From the NCBI GenBank assembly GCA_000434915.1, contig FR882051.1, positions 1 through 43,676 on the forward strand: a DNA stretch of 43,676 nt. The letters run 5' to 3'. This document shows positions 1-8,140 of the stretch, piece by piece. This stretch comes from Ruminococcus sp. CAG:563. Lineage in GTDB: Bacteria; Bacillota; Clostridia; Oscillospirales; Acutalibacteraceae. The notes under the pieces are model-generated. The model did not search any database. It worked only from the letters and a program-made list of their open reading frames with translations, and had not been told where the DNA came from. Each line of letters begins with the position of its first letter. The first letter of the stretch is position 1. The translations under genes were made by a program, and so were the position numbers.

Positions 1-1082
1 TTGATAATTCAAGTTCTTATGCGCCAAATATAAAAAGGATAGATTATGCCGGAACGGTAGATGAATTCTACAGCTTAAACATATTTGGCTATGCCGACAA
101 TGATTTTGAAAATGCAATGGAATTTTACAATTCAATTATTGATTTAAGCGTATACTGCAATAACAAGCTGTGCACGACCAAGTGTTGGTTTGAAAACGGA
201 AAAAGCTATTATGTCGGTGCACCGATAATTGAAAACGGTGAATATACAATTCCAAACAAAATCGGTAAATATAATATTACCGGAATCAAGAAATTGATAT
301 GTGAAAATGGGAAAAAAACACTGTATATTCCCAAAAGCATTGAGCATATCGGAGAAATAGTTAATTGTAATGATGTAACTGTAAAGTGCTATATGAATTC
401 GGCGGCTCATAAATTTGCCTTAAAAAACAAAATTAAATTTGAAATTCTTGATTCCGTATCAGTGAAAAACGACTCCAAATTAGTTCTTGATAAAAACGCA
501 GGTATTATATATGGTATTACCGGCGGTAAAGAACAATTAAGAGACAGTATTGACATTCCCGATAACGGCTCTATAACTTTTAGCACATCAAATGATAGAA
601 TAGGAACAGGTACAATTGTATATGTGCTTGATTCAGAGAAAAACACGGTATCGGAAATAACCGCAACAATTTTCGGCGACGTTAACGGTGACGGATGGTA
701 TGACGGTACGGATGCAATTACGGTCAGTATGATTGCCAACGGAATGCTTAGCCGTGAGCAGGTAGGAGAGGCTGTTTGGATGGCGGCTGACTGCAACCAT
801 GACGGAGTTATTAATCAGGCCGACGTTGATTTGCTTAATCAGGCAGGTGTGCTTCTTGCAAATGTAGATCAGACAAAGTCACAGGAAGAGCTTCTTGAAA
901 CTTCCGCAGAGTATAATGAATATTTGAACTTGATTGATCAGAGCGTTGCGGTTGAGGAAAAGACGCAGGAGACAGAAATGCCGGATAGTTCGCCTTCGAA
1001 CAGTGGCTTGAATGAAAAAATTTTGATGTTCGCAGAATATTTTATCAATCTTATCCTTGAACTCTTCTCAAAAATATTTTAA
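1..1082 (+). CDS. Dockerin-containing surface protein with BspA-like repeat (5' partial)
   Basis: The reading frame is open from the window edge (first full codon at base 3), so the N-terminus is missing. An internal ATG at 117 is not the true start. The visible part begins with a leucine-rich, BspA-like segment ending near base 450 in a motif typical of these repeats (CYMNSAAHKFALKNKIKF). A type I dockerin follows: two calcium-loop repeats, GDVNGDGWYDGTD near 676 and ADCNHDGVINQAD near 787. After an acidic linker the protein ends in a short hydrophobic segment (about 1012-1080). Dockerins bind cohesins on scaffoldins or cell-surface proteins, so the protein is probably exported and docked outside the cell. 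The target of the LRR part is unknown. The dockerin call is firm; the hydrophobic tail after a dockerin is slightly unusual. Confidence 0.85.
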   Translation, partial: DNSSSYAPNIKRIDYAGTVDEFYSLNIFGYADNDFENAMEFYNSIIDLSVYCNNKLCTTKCWFENGKSYYVGAPIIENGEYTIPNKIGKYNITGIKKLICENGKKTLYIPKSIEHIGEIVNCNDVTVKCYMNSAAHKFALKNKIKFEILDSVSVKNDSKLVLDKNAGIIYGITGGKEQLRDSIDIPDNGSITFSTSNDRIGTGTIVYVLDSEKNTVSEITATIFGDVNGDGWYDGTDAITVSMIANGMLSREQVGEAVWMAADCNHDGVINQADVDLLNQAGVLLANVDQTKSQEELLETSAEYNEYLNLIDQSVAVEEKTQETEMPDSSPSNSGLNEKILMFAEYFINLILELFSKIF

Positions 1083-1087
1083 TCATT

Positions 1088-1118
1088 GTCCTCCGAGAGT
1101 GATTTCGGAGGACTTTTT
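1088..1118 (+). terminator. Rho-independent terminator after dockerin gene
   Basis: A 9-bp perfect stem (GTCCTCCGA / TCGGAGGAC) with an 8-nt loop is followed by TTTTT. It starts six bases after the stop codon. Confidence 0.92.
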
Positions 1119-1265
1119 GCATCACCGGTTGTTTTGAGCTAATCGGTGGGCTTACGACACAAATTATATGGTTTTGCACAGTATATTTCCGCCGCCGTGC
1201 GGAGAAAATGAAAATGTATAATCGGAGATAAAAAACAAAAAATTGAACAAATATTATAAAAATTA

Positions 1266-1293
1266 TTGACATTTAAGAAGCATGATGTATAAT
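1266..1293 (+). promoter_or_regulatory. Sigma-A type promoter for the 271-aa secreted protein
   Basis: Consensus TTGACA at 1266-1271 and consensus TATAAT at 1288-1293, separated by 16 bases. The start codon lies 31 bases downstream of the -10 box. The bases between the preceding terminator and this promoter (1119-1265) show no convincing gene. Confidence 0.85.
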
Positions 1294-1324
1294 AAACACA
1301 TAAATATGTGAAAGAGATGATAAA

Positions 1325-2140
1325 ATGAAAAAGCAGCTGATTCAGGTTATTTCTGTCATTCTTGTTATTCTTACGGTGCTCTCCGTGCCGACGTTTGCCG
1401 GATTTTCGGATTCCGGCATCAACGATGTGATAACCGGGATAACCGAGTTCTTGACCGGAACAACATCCGCCGACGAGGAAACAACGGGCGAAACCACAAC
1501 GGAGCCCACGACGGATGAGCCGACTACGGAACCGACAACCGAGCCGACTACCGAGCCGACTACCGAGCCGGCTAAGACCTTTGACGACTACAAGGACAAC
1601 GATAAGGTGGCCGTCATGTATATCTGCACTCAGCAGGTCGGACTCGGCCATGCGTGGATCTACATCGAGAACACGGCGGAATGCGATTTGAAGGTCGGAT
1701 GCTATGATTTGAAGCCTGACTGCGGCGTCTCAATGGGAACGTTTTTGCTCAGCCGTTCGGACGGCGGCGGACTTTATTATAACGTCGAAGCCTATTGCGC
1801 AAATAAATGGGGACTGAAAAATCAGAGCCGGCTCAAAACCGAGCTTACAAAGAAGCAGCTTATTAAGGTGAGCAACAGAATCAAGCAGTGGAATTACTGG
1901 GATTTTTATTTTAACTGCACATTCTTCGCTGCCGAGATTTGGAACTGTGCCTCAAAGAAAAAGATTGTTTCGATCATGTTCCCGTTCTTCATCAAGTGGC
2001 AGATTATGGCCAAGGGCGGAGACAAAAAGGTTGAGATGAAGCCCGTCGAAAAGACGGATTGCTACAAACAGCATGGCACAGGCAAGAACGCCCGTATCGT
2101 TCAGGTTAAGGACGGTTCTCTTGACTCAAAATTGTTTTAA
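1325..2140 (+). CDS. Secreted protein with Thr-Glu-Pro linker and possible permuted papain-like domain
   Basis: The 271-residue protein starts with a signal peptide (about residues 1-25, ending VPTFAG). Next comes a low-complexity linker of EPTT repeats (about 50-80), then a globular domain of about 185 residues. The domain contains GLGHAWIYIE (His109) early and FNCTFFAAEIWN (Cys198) late. A His followed later by an N-C-x-F/A-A motif is how circularly permuted NlpC/P60-like (YiiX/LRAT-like) proteins arrange their catalytic pair. That family assignment is inference; residues beyond this pair were not matched. It has its own promoter and terminator, so it is a single-gene unit. The linker is typical of exported cell-surface proteins of Ruminococcus-type bacteria. 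It could instead be a non-enzymatic NlpC-fold protein. Confidence 0.7.
   Translation: MKKQLIQVISVILVILTVLSVPTFAGFSDSGINDVITGITEFLTGTTSADEETTGETTTEPTTDEPTTEPTTEPTTEPTTEPAKTFDDYKDNDKVAVMYICTQQVGLGHAWIYIENTAECDLKVGCYDLKPDCGVSMGTFLLSRSDGGGLYYNVEAYCANKWGLKNQSRLKTELTKKQLIKVSNRIKQWNYWDFYFNCTFFAAEIWNCASKKKIVSIMFPFFIKWQIMAKGGDKKVEMKPVEKTDCYKQHGTGKNARIVQVKDGSLDSKLF
1497..1572 (+). repeat. In-frame EPTT tandem repeat
   Basis: Repeated GAGCCGACTACC-type 12-base units encode consecutive Glu-Pro-Thr-Thr. This forms the flexible linker between the signal peptide and the globular domain of the secreted protein. Such repeats commonly vary in copy number between strains. Confidence 0.85.
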
Positions 2141-2148
2141 CAAAATAT

Positions 2149-2178
2149 AAGAATCCGTCCTCGGGCGGGTTCTTTTTT
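2149..2178 (+). terminator. Rho-independent terminator
   Basis: An imperfect stem AAGAATCCGTCC / GGCGGGTTCTT runs directly into a T-rich tract. It lies 9 bases after the stop codon of the upstream secreted protein. Confidence 0.85.
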
Positions 2179-2181
2179 ACA

Positions 2182-2210
2182 TTGAAATAAAAAACTCTTT
2201 ATGCTATAAT
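2182..2210 (+). promoter_or_regulatory. Sigma-A type promoter for GH16 gene
   Basis: TTGAAA at 2182-2187 and TATAAT at 2205-2210 with a 17-base spacer. An AAAGGGG ribosome binding site follows at 2217-2223, nine bases before the ATG. The transcript leader would be very short. Confidence 0.85.
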
Positions 2211-2232
2211 AAAAGAAAAGGGGCTGTTTCCC

Positions 2233-3096
2233 ATGAAAGCTATGCTTTGCAAAATTTTATCCGTTATCATAACGCTGCTCTCGTTGCTTGCCGTTAAGGT
2301 CAATCAGCCGACAATTCCGAATCCGATGAAAAAGGTTGATTTGTCAAATTTCACTCTCACATTCGAGGATGAATTTGAGGGCGAGCTTGACCGAAGCGTT
2401 TGGTCGGGTCACTATACCTACGGCGATAAATCTTCCGTTCGCAAAGGCTCATATTGGAACAATTACATGGCTTATACCGAGAACGGAAATCTCGTTATTC
2501 CGCTGAGATATCTTCCCGACGGTATGGGCGGTACGGGTGCAGGCTGGTACACGGCAGGTCTCGACACCGATGCTGACGCTCCGAACGGCTTTTCGCAGAA
2601 ATTCGGCTATTTTGAGTGCCGCTGCATTCTTCCGAAGGGTGCGGATATTTGGAGCGCATTTTGGATGATGAACGATCAGGTTTTCAATGTTGACGGCTCA
2701 GGCCGTGACGGCACCGAGGTTGATATAATGGAAAGCTTCAATTACGGCAATCGTATTTCCAATGTTGTTCAGAGCGACCTCCATTGGGACGGCTACGACG
2801 AGGCTCACCGGAGCAACAGGGCAAAGAAGGCATATGTTATCGGCAGCAATCCTTATGAGGAGTTCAACACATACGGCTTGGAGTGGAATGAGGACGAGTA
2901 TATTTTCTATATCAACGGTAAGGAGTATTATCGCACGAACGCAGGCGGAGTTTGCCAAAATCCGCTTTATCTCATTCTCTCGATTGAGATGTGGGGCGAA
3001 AACGGCATTGCTTCGGACAGAACCGCCGATGCCGATCCGGCCGAGTATATCGTTGACTATGTAAGAGTGTATCAGTATAACGATTTGATGAATTAA
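2233..3096 (+). CDS. Secreted GH16 family beta-glucanase
   Basis: A 287-residue exported glycoside hydrolase. Residues 1-22 are a hydrophobic signal sequence. The GH16 fold starts near residue 40 (FEDEF) and runs to the C-terminus (YVRVYQY). The family catalytic motif ExDxxE is present as EVDIME, giving nucleophile Glu162 and acid/base Glu167. The aromatic substrate-cleft segments around WSAFWMM and HWDGYDE are also present. GH16 enzymes of this layout hydrolyse beta-1,3 or beta-1,3-1,4 glucans such as laminarin or lichenan; the exact linkage cannot be read from the sequence. There is no dockerin or carbohydrate-binding module, so it is probably free or membrane-tethered by an uncleaved signal. 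Its own promoter and terminator make it monocistronic. Confidence 0.92.
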   Translation: MKAMLCKILSVIITLLSLLAVKVNQPTIPNPMKKVDLSNFTLTFEDEFEGELDRSVWSGHYTYGDKSSVRKGSYWNNYMAYTENGNLVIPLRYLPDGMGGTGAGWYTAGLDTDADAPNGFSQKFGYFECRCILPKGADIWSAFWMMNDQVFNVDGSGRDGTEVDIMESFNYGNRISNVVQSDLHWDGYDEAHRSNRAKKAYVIGSNPYEEFNTYGLEWNEDEYIFYINGKEYYRTNAGGVCQNPLYLILSIEMWGENGIASDRTADADPAEYIVDYVRVYQYNDLMN

Positions 3097-3106
3097 GTGT
3101 ATGTTT

Positions 3107-3142
3107 TTCGGCGGCTTGCAGATGTAGGCCGCCGAATTTTTT
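3107..3142 (+). terminator. Rho-independent terminator after GH16 gene
   Basis: A 9-bp perfect stem TTCGGCGGC / GCCGCCGAA with a 12-nt loop and a six-T tract. Confidence 0.92.
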
Positions 3143-3310
3143 GCGTAAACGGCTGATTCTTGCACCGAAAAAACATTGATGAAACACGGCTTGAAGAAAA
3201 GAATCAGACTTTTTTTAATAAAATAAAACCAGGTCGCCGTATAAACAAAAATTCTTTGAAATTTTAATAATTCTTGTAGGTTTTTTTGGCTTTATACAAT
3301 ATACATTCTA

Positions 3311-3339
3311 TTGACTAAAATGTTAATTTATAATATAAT
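3311..3339 (+). promoter_or_regulatory. Sigma-A type promoter of the exopolysaccharide operon
   Basis: TTGACT at 3311-3316 and TATAAT at 3334-3339 with a 17-base spacer, in an AT-rich stretch. A leader of about 100 bases follows before the first gene. The 3143-3443 interval holds nothing else I can recognise; no riboswitch or clear hairpin was seen in the leader. Confidence 0.8.
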
Positions 3340-3443
3340 TAATCATGAATGTGTAGACTCTTGTCGAAATAATTCATGAATCGTTCTGCAACTCTCAGTG
3401 GCTTGATAAAATCTAAATAAGCAACCGATCGGAGGAGTGAAAA

Positions 3444-3914
3444 GTGTATTCGATTCACAAGCTGAAAAAATACGATATCGTTGAATTGCACAAAGTATCC
3501 GATATTTTGTATAAGTGCGGCAAAGACATGGCTTTGAAGTATGACCTGCATCATTGGGATAATTCAAGGCTTAAGAATGTCGCCGTTATGATTCTGTGTG
3601 CAATGAAGAATGAGATTTATTTAGTCTATGATGACAGAACTCCTGTTGCAACATTTCAAATACAAGTCAAGGGGAAGTCGCTGCTTTTTCAAAAGCTTGC
3701 AACGAATCCCGAATTTGCAGGAGGAGGCATAGGAACCTTTTGCATGGACGAGCTTGAAAAAATCGGCAGAGAAAAGAACTGCAAAGAGATTATCTGCGAG
3801 GTCTATGATAAAAGCGAGTATGCTCTGAAATTTTATAAACACAGAGGGTACTCGGTTTACGGAACGACAGAAACCATAAAATATAACGAATTGAAATTAA
3901 GGAAAAATCTTTAA
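3444..3914 (+). CDS. GNAT family N-acetyltransferase
   Basis: A 156-residue protein of usual GNAT length. The acetyl-CoA binding motif A is visible as EFAGGGIGTFCMDELEK, and the C-terminal GNAT signature as ALKFYKHRGYSVYG. The start is GTG at 3444, supported by GGAGGAG at 3431-3437. It is the first gene of the plus-strand exopolysaccharide operon. GNAT enzymes in such operons often acetylate the amino group of a nucleotide-activated amino sugar, but general GNATs also modify amines or proteins. The position suggests modification of a sugar precursor; this is inference. Confidence 0.85.
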   Translation: MYSIHKLKKYDIVELHKVSDILYKCGKDMALKYDLHHWDNSRLKNVAVMILCAMKNEIYLVYDDRTPVATFQIQVKGKSLLFQKLATNPEFAGGGIGTFCMDELEKIGREKNCKEIICEVYDKSEYALKFYKHRGYSVYGTTETIKYNELKLRKNL

Positions 3915-3922
3915 GGCGTAGT

Positions 3923-5116
3923 ATGAAAAAAATATTGATTATAGGAGCGGGCTTTCTCCAAAATTTTGTAATACAAAAAGCCCAAAAAATGGGATATGAA
4001 ACGTTGGCTGTGGATGCCGACCCGAATGCAATCGGATTTAAATATGCCGATAAGTCTGCGGTCGTTAATATTGTCGATGAAGAAGCGTGTCTTGAATATG
4101 CAAGGCAGGAAAAGATTGACGGTGTTCTGACAGCAGCGACGGATTACGGCGTTTTGACAGCAGCATATGTTGCCCGTGAAATGAACTTGCCCGGTTTGAA
4201 TTATGAAACGGCAAAGCTTATAAAAAATAAATACAGAGTTCGTAAGTGCCTGTATGAAGCACATATAGACGACACGGAGCAGGCATATGAAGTCGACAGC
4301 GAGACCGACTTAGAGAAGCTTAGCGAGAAGCTGACTTTCCCGGTTATGGTAAAACCCTGCGACGGTTCAGGCAGCCGTGGAGCAAGCCGAGTAGACACAA
4401 AGGAGAATTTTGCCGCTGCATGCAAAATAGCTATGAGTTCTTCAATTACGCACCGTGCAGAGGTTGAAACATTTATCAATGGCAAGGAATACGGTGCTGA
4501 AAGCTTGGTTGTCGACGGAGAGGTTCATGTCCTCGGGATTATGAGAAAATGGATGACCGAGCCGCCTTATTATGCCGAGCTCGGACATGCCATACCGACG
4601 GATTTACCGCCCGAGGTTGAAGAACGTGCCGAGCGTTATGTTGAGAATGCAATCAAGGCACTTGGTATAAATTTTGGTTCGGTCAACATGGATATGCTGA
4701 TTACTTCCGAAGGAAAAATTCATATCATTGATATCGGAGCGAGAATGGGCGGAAATATGATTGGCCCATGCGTGATACCTTACGGCACCGGCGTCGACTA
4801 TATGGCAAACATGATAAGAAATGCCGTAGGAGATGAAAAGAATTTCGGCACAAGCGCACACGGCTGCGTTGCAACAAGACTTCTGGCATTTAAAGACGGC
4901 GTTGTAGCTCGTATGCCTGATTTTGACGCACTTGAGAAAGATTATGGCGTTGAAATATATCACCATTTGGAACTCGGACAAAAGGTAAACGAATACCATA
5001 CTAATCTTGACGGTTGCGGTTATATTGTTGCAAAGGCAGATGATGTTGAAACCGCAATTCAAAAGGCTGAGACGGTGTTGAATATAATTAAGGAAACGAT
5101 TTTTTGTACGGACTGA
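3923..5116 (+). CDS. ATP-grasp domain ligase (carboxylate-amine ligase type)
   Basis: A 397-residue protein. The N-terminal Rossmann-like part (ILIIGAGFLQ; VDADPNAIG) is followed by an ATP-grasp domain with lysine- and glycine-rich ATP loop (VMVKPCDGSGSRGASR, about residues 140-155), VETFINGKEYGAE, and the metal-binding end motif IIDIGARMGGN. ATP-grasp enzymes activate a carboxylate as acyl phosphate and join it to an amine. Only 8 bases separate it from the GNAT gene, and it precedes the initiating sugar transferase. A reasonable inference is that it links an amino acid or amine to a sugar acid, such as the ManNAcA made by the WecBC pair downstream, or makes an amino-acid-type substituent. 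The substrate is unknown. Confidence 0.85.
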   Translation: MKKILIIGAGFLQNFVIQKAQKMGYETLAVDADPNAIGFKYADKSAVVNIVDEEACLEYARQEKIDGVLTAATDYGVLTAAYVAREMNLPGLNYETAKLIKNKYRVRKCLYEAHIDDTEQAYEVDSETDLEKLSEKLTFPVMVKPCDGSGSRGASRVDTKENFAAACKIAMSSSITHRAEVETFINGKEYGAESLVVDGEVHVLGIMRKWMTEPPYYAELGHAIPTDLPPEVEERAERYVENAIKALGINFGSVNMDMLITSEGKIHIIDIGARMGGNMIGPCVIPYGTGVDYMANMIRNAVGDEKNFGTSAHGCVATRLLAFKDGVVARMPDFDALEKDYGVEIYHHLELGQKVNEYHTNLDGCGYIVAKADDVETAIQKAETVLNIIKETIFCTD

Positions 5117-5128
5117 GGCGAAAACCTT

Positions 5129-5848
5129 ATGAAAAAACAGGATAATGAATTGAATGTTGAATATCTCTATGAAAAAAGCAAAGAAAAAAACGGCTATAAG
5201 GGAATTTATCAGCTTGTGGTAAAGCGAGTTATAGATATCCTTGTTTGTTTGATTATTCTTCCGTTTATTTTGCTGATTGCCATTCCGATTTCTATTGCAA
5301 TCAAGGCGGAGGACGGCGGCCCGATTTTTTACAAATCACGAAGAATCGGAAAGGACTTCAAAGAGTTTGATATGCTGAAGTTCCGCTCCATGAGGGTCAA
5401 TGCCCCCGACATAAGAAATGAGGACGGAAGCACATACAATTCCAAAAACGACGGCCGTGTAACTCGTATCGGAAGATTTATTCGTGAAACCAGCCTTGAT
5501 GAACTTCCGCAATGTCTGAATGTAGTCATGGGTCACATGAGTCTTATCGGCCCGAGAGCCGGCGATGTCGAATCGAAAGACACATATGCCGAGGACGAGA
5601 AGGAAAAAACGCTTGTCCGTCCCGGCATAAGCGGCTATACTCAGGCGTACTACAGGAATAACCTCGGTATTCGGGAAAAAAGACTTTATGACGCATGGTA
5701 TGCACACAATGTTTCAATGTGGCTTGATATAAAAATCATATTCAAAACAATAGTTACGGTTTTGAAAAGAGAGAATATCTATACGAATAGCGAAAACGAA
5801 ACCAATGCAGCGGAAGAAAAAGTTCCTGAGGAGGCGCTTGATGAGTAA
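5129..5848 (+). CDS. Polyprenyl-phosphate sugar-1-phosphate transferase (initiating transferase)
   Basis: A 239-residue monotopic phosphoglycosyl transferase that would start repeat-unit synthesis on undecaprenyl phosphate at the inner membrane face. It shows the family core: a membrane re-entrant helix (about 33-55), then GGPIFYKSRRIGKDFKEF, the MLKFRSM segment, TSLDELPQ and MSLIGPRAGD, then VRPGISGYTQA. It lacks the long N-terminal multi-helix region of WcaJ/WbaP, so it is the short PglC-like form common in Firmicutes capsule loci. The donor sugar cannot be deduced. It overlaps the next gene by 8 bases. Confidence 0.93.
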   Translation: MKKQDNELNVEYLYEKSKEKNGYKGIYQLVVKRVIDILVCLIILPFILLIAIPISIAIKAEDGGPIFYKSRRIGKDFKEFDMLKFRSMRVNAPDIRNEDGSTYNSKNDGRVTRIGRFIRETSLDELPQCLNVVMGHMSLIGPRAGDVESKDTYAEDEKEKTLVRPGISGYTQAYYRNNLGIREKRLYDAWYAHNVSMWLDIKIIFKTIVTVLKRENIYTNSENETNAAEEKVPEEALDE

Positions 5849-6983
5849 GATATTATTCATATCAAACGAAACTAACAGAATAACTTCGTTTGCTACAGCG
5901 AGCATTGCAGCTTCGCATGCCTTAGGTATGGATTTTTATCAGGTTGCAAATTGGCACGATACCGACCCCGAATTTATCAGTTCGGAGGAAAAAAAATACG
6001 GTATCAGAATCAACAATTTTTGTATCTCAAGAAACCCTTTTGCAAAATGCAATTTGACGGCATATAAAGAAATTGTTGACTTGATTAAGAAAGAAAAAAT
6101 TGATTACATTCATTGCAATACGCCGACGGGAGGATTGCTCGGCCGTTTGGCAGGCAAAGAATGCAAGGTGAAAAAGGTCATTTATCAGGCACATGGTTTT
6201 CATTTTTATCAGGGTGCGCCGAAAAAAAACTGGCTTATGTATTATCCGATAGAGAAGCGGCTTGCAAGGTATACCGACGCATTGATCACCATTAACAGCG
6301 AAGATTATACACTTGCAAAGAATAAATTTAAACTTCGCAATAACGGAAAGGTTTATTACGTTCCCGGCGTGGGTATTGACACGACGCAGTTTAAAAAGAG
6401 CAATGAACTTCGCTCAAAAAAAAGAGCAGAACTCGGATTAAACGACGATTGTTTTGTGCTGATTTCTGTCGGAGAACTTAACACGAACAAAAACAACAGT
6501 ATAGTCATTTCCGTAATGGAAAAGCTGCATAGAATGAACATACATTATGTTCTGTGCGGAGTCGGAGATAAGCAGGACGAGCTTCAGCGTCAGGCAGATA
6601 TTGCCGGACTGCATGATAATGTGCATTTCCTCGGCTACAGAAAAGATGTTAAGGATTTATATCAGGCTGCGGATTGCTTTGTGATGCCGTCGTTCCGTGA
6701 AGGCCTTTCAAGGTCGATTATGGAAGCTATGGCGAGCGGACTGCCATGCGTTGTCAGCAAGATACGAGGCAATGTCGATTTGGTCGATGAGGGTAAGGGC
6801 GGCTTCCTTTTGGCCCCGACTGATGCAGACGGATTTGCCTCGGCAATAGAAAAGCTTTACGGCAGTCAGGCTATGCAAAATGAAATGCGGGGATATAACC
6901 TTGAAAAGATAAAGGAATTTGACAGCTCCGTTGTTGAAGAAGAAATAAAAAACATTTACAGAAATACACTGCAAACGAGATGA
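5841..6983 (+). CDS. Glycosyltransferase family 4
   Basis: About 380 residues. I chose the ATG at 5841 over an upstream in-frame ATG at 5805. It has a strong GAGGAGG site at 5829-5835 and gives a clean GT4 N-terminus (MSKILFISNETNRITSFATA). The gene overlaps the preceding stop as ATGAGTAA. The C-terminal GT-B donor domain shows VGELNTNKNN, DVKDLYQAADCFVMPSFREG and LSRSIMEAMASGLPCV with the conserved EX7E pattern. It should add one sugar to the lipid-linked repeat unit in the cytoplasm; the sugar is unknown. Confidence 0.92.
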   Translation: MSKILFISNETNRITSFATASIAASHALGMDFYQVANWHDTDPEFISSEEKKYGIRINNFCISRNPFAKCNLTAYKEIVDLIKKEKIDYIHCNTPTGGLLGRLAGKECKVKKVIYQAHGFHFYQGAPKKNWLMYYPIEKRLARYTDALITINSEDYTLAKNKFKLRNNGKVYYVPGVGIDTTQFKKSNELRSKKRAELGLNDDCFVLISVGELNTNKNNSIVISVMEKLHRMNIHYVLCGVGDKQDELQRQADIAGLHDNVHFLGYRKDVKDLYQAADCFVMPSFREGLSRSIMEAMASGLPCVVSKIRGNVDLVDEGKGGFLLAPTDADGFASAIEKLYGSQAMQNEMRGYNLEKIKEFDSSVVEEEIKNIYRNTLQTR

Positions 6984-8128
6984 TTGTGATGAAAAAAAGA
7001 GTCGTTTTATTGAGGTCAAATCCTGTGGCTCCCGATCCGCCGGTTGAAAAGCTTGCCGATTGTTTGCTTTCTCAGGGATATGAAGTAATTATTATAGGAT
7101 GGGACAGAAACAGTAGCATCAGCGAAAAAAGTGACGTGATTTCATTTGAACACGGCGAAGCAAAGGCTGTCAGATTCGGAATCCCCGCAGCTTTTAATGC
7201 CGGATTTAAGAAGAACCTGCTTCCTTTATCTAAGTTTGAGGTTAGATTGTTCAACTGGTTGAAGAGACACAGAAACGAATATGATATAATCCATTCATTT
7301 GATTTTGATACTGGCTTTATTGCAAACAGAATTGCATCAAAGTATAACAAAACTCTTATTTATCACATTCTTGATTTTTATATTGATTCACATAATATTC
7401 CGGGCACAGGCATGCGGACAAAAGTTAAAAACGCTGAGATTTCGGTTATAAATAACGCTTATGCAACTATCATATGTACGGATAAACGCCGTGAGCAGAT
7501 TGCCGAAAGCACACCTAAAAGGCTGGAGATTATCCATAATACGCCGAAAGCCTATGATAAAATCAATGACGAATTCTTGGCAAAAAATGCAAACGATAAG
7601 TACAAAATTGTATATGTCGGAATTTTGGCAGGCTCAAGATTTTTGAGAGAGATTATTGATTTTGTTCAACGGGATGAACGCTTTGAATTTCATATCGGCG
7701 GATTCGGCAGCATGGAATCCGAGGTTGAAGAAGCAGCAAAAAATTGCAGCCGAATAGTTTATTACGGCAAGCTCCCTTATGATAAAACCCTCGCTTTGGA
7801 AAAGTCATGCGATATAATGACGGCTATTTACGATCCGAGCGTTCCGAACCATAGATACGCCGCTCCAAACAAGTTTTATGAGGCATTGATGCTTGGCAAG
7901 CCGGTCGTGATGGCGAAGAATACGGGATTTGATGAGATAATAACCGAAAACAACATAGGCTGTCTGATTGATTACACTGCGGAAGGCTTTGCAAAAGGTT
8001 TGAATTCTCTTGTTGAGCAAAAGGATAATTGGAACTCAATGAGTGAAAAAATGAAGCAGCTTTATAATACTCAATACAGTTGGGCAGAGATGGAGAAGCG
8101 AATAATAAATCTTTATTCTGGAATATGA
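6980..8128 (+). CDS. Glycosyltransferase (GT-B fold, GT4-like)
   Basis: A 382-residue protein starting in an ATGA overlap with the previous gene; an ATG at 6989 is an alternative start. The N-terminal acceptor domain begins KKRVVLLRSNPVAPDPPVEK and contains IIHSFDFDTG, a form seen in many GT4 enzymes. The C-terminal domain has IVYVGILAGSR, CDIMTAIYDPSVPNHRYAAP and NKFYEALMLGKPVVM. The glutamate in FYEAL sits in the usual donor-binding position. It is likely another repeat-unit transferase of the operon. Confidence 0.87.
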   Translation: MIVMKKRVVLLRSNPVAPDPPVEKLADCLLSQGYEVIIIGWDRNSSISEKSDVISFEHGEAKAVRFGIPAAFNAGFKKNLLPLSKFEVRLFNWLKRHRNEYDIIHSFDFDTGFIANRIASKYNKTLIYHILDFYIDSHNIPGTGMRTKVKNAEISVINNAYATIICTDKRREQIAESTPKRLEIIHNTPKAYDKINDEFLAKNANDKYKIVYVGILAGSRFLREIIDFVQRDERFEFHIGGFGSMESEVEEAAKNCSRIVYYGKLPYDKTLALEKSCDIMTAIYDPSVPNHRYAAPNKFYEALMLGKPVVMAKNTGFDEIITENNIGCLIDYTAEGFAKGLNSLVEQKDNWNSMSEKMKQLYNTQYSWAEMEKRIINLYSGI

Positions 8129-8140
8129 AAGGAGAAGCCG

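Noticed and set aside
1139..1651. Minus-strand ORF with Arg/Gly repeats antisense to the linker region
   Set aside because: It is the complement of the EPTT repeat and the promoter of the plus-strand gene; its composition is a repeat artefact.
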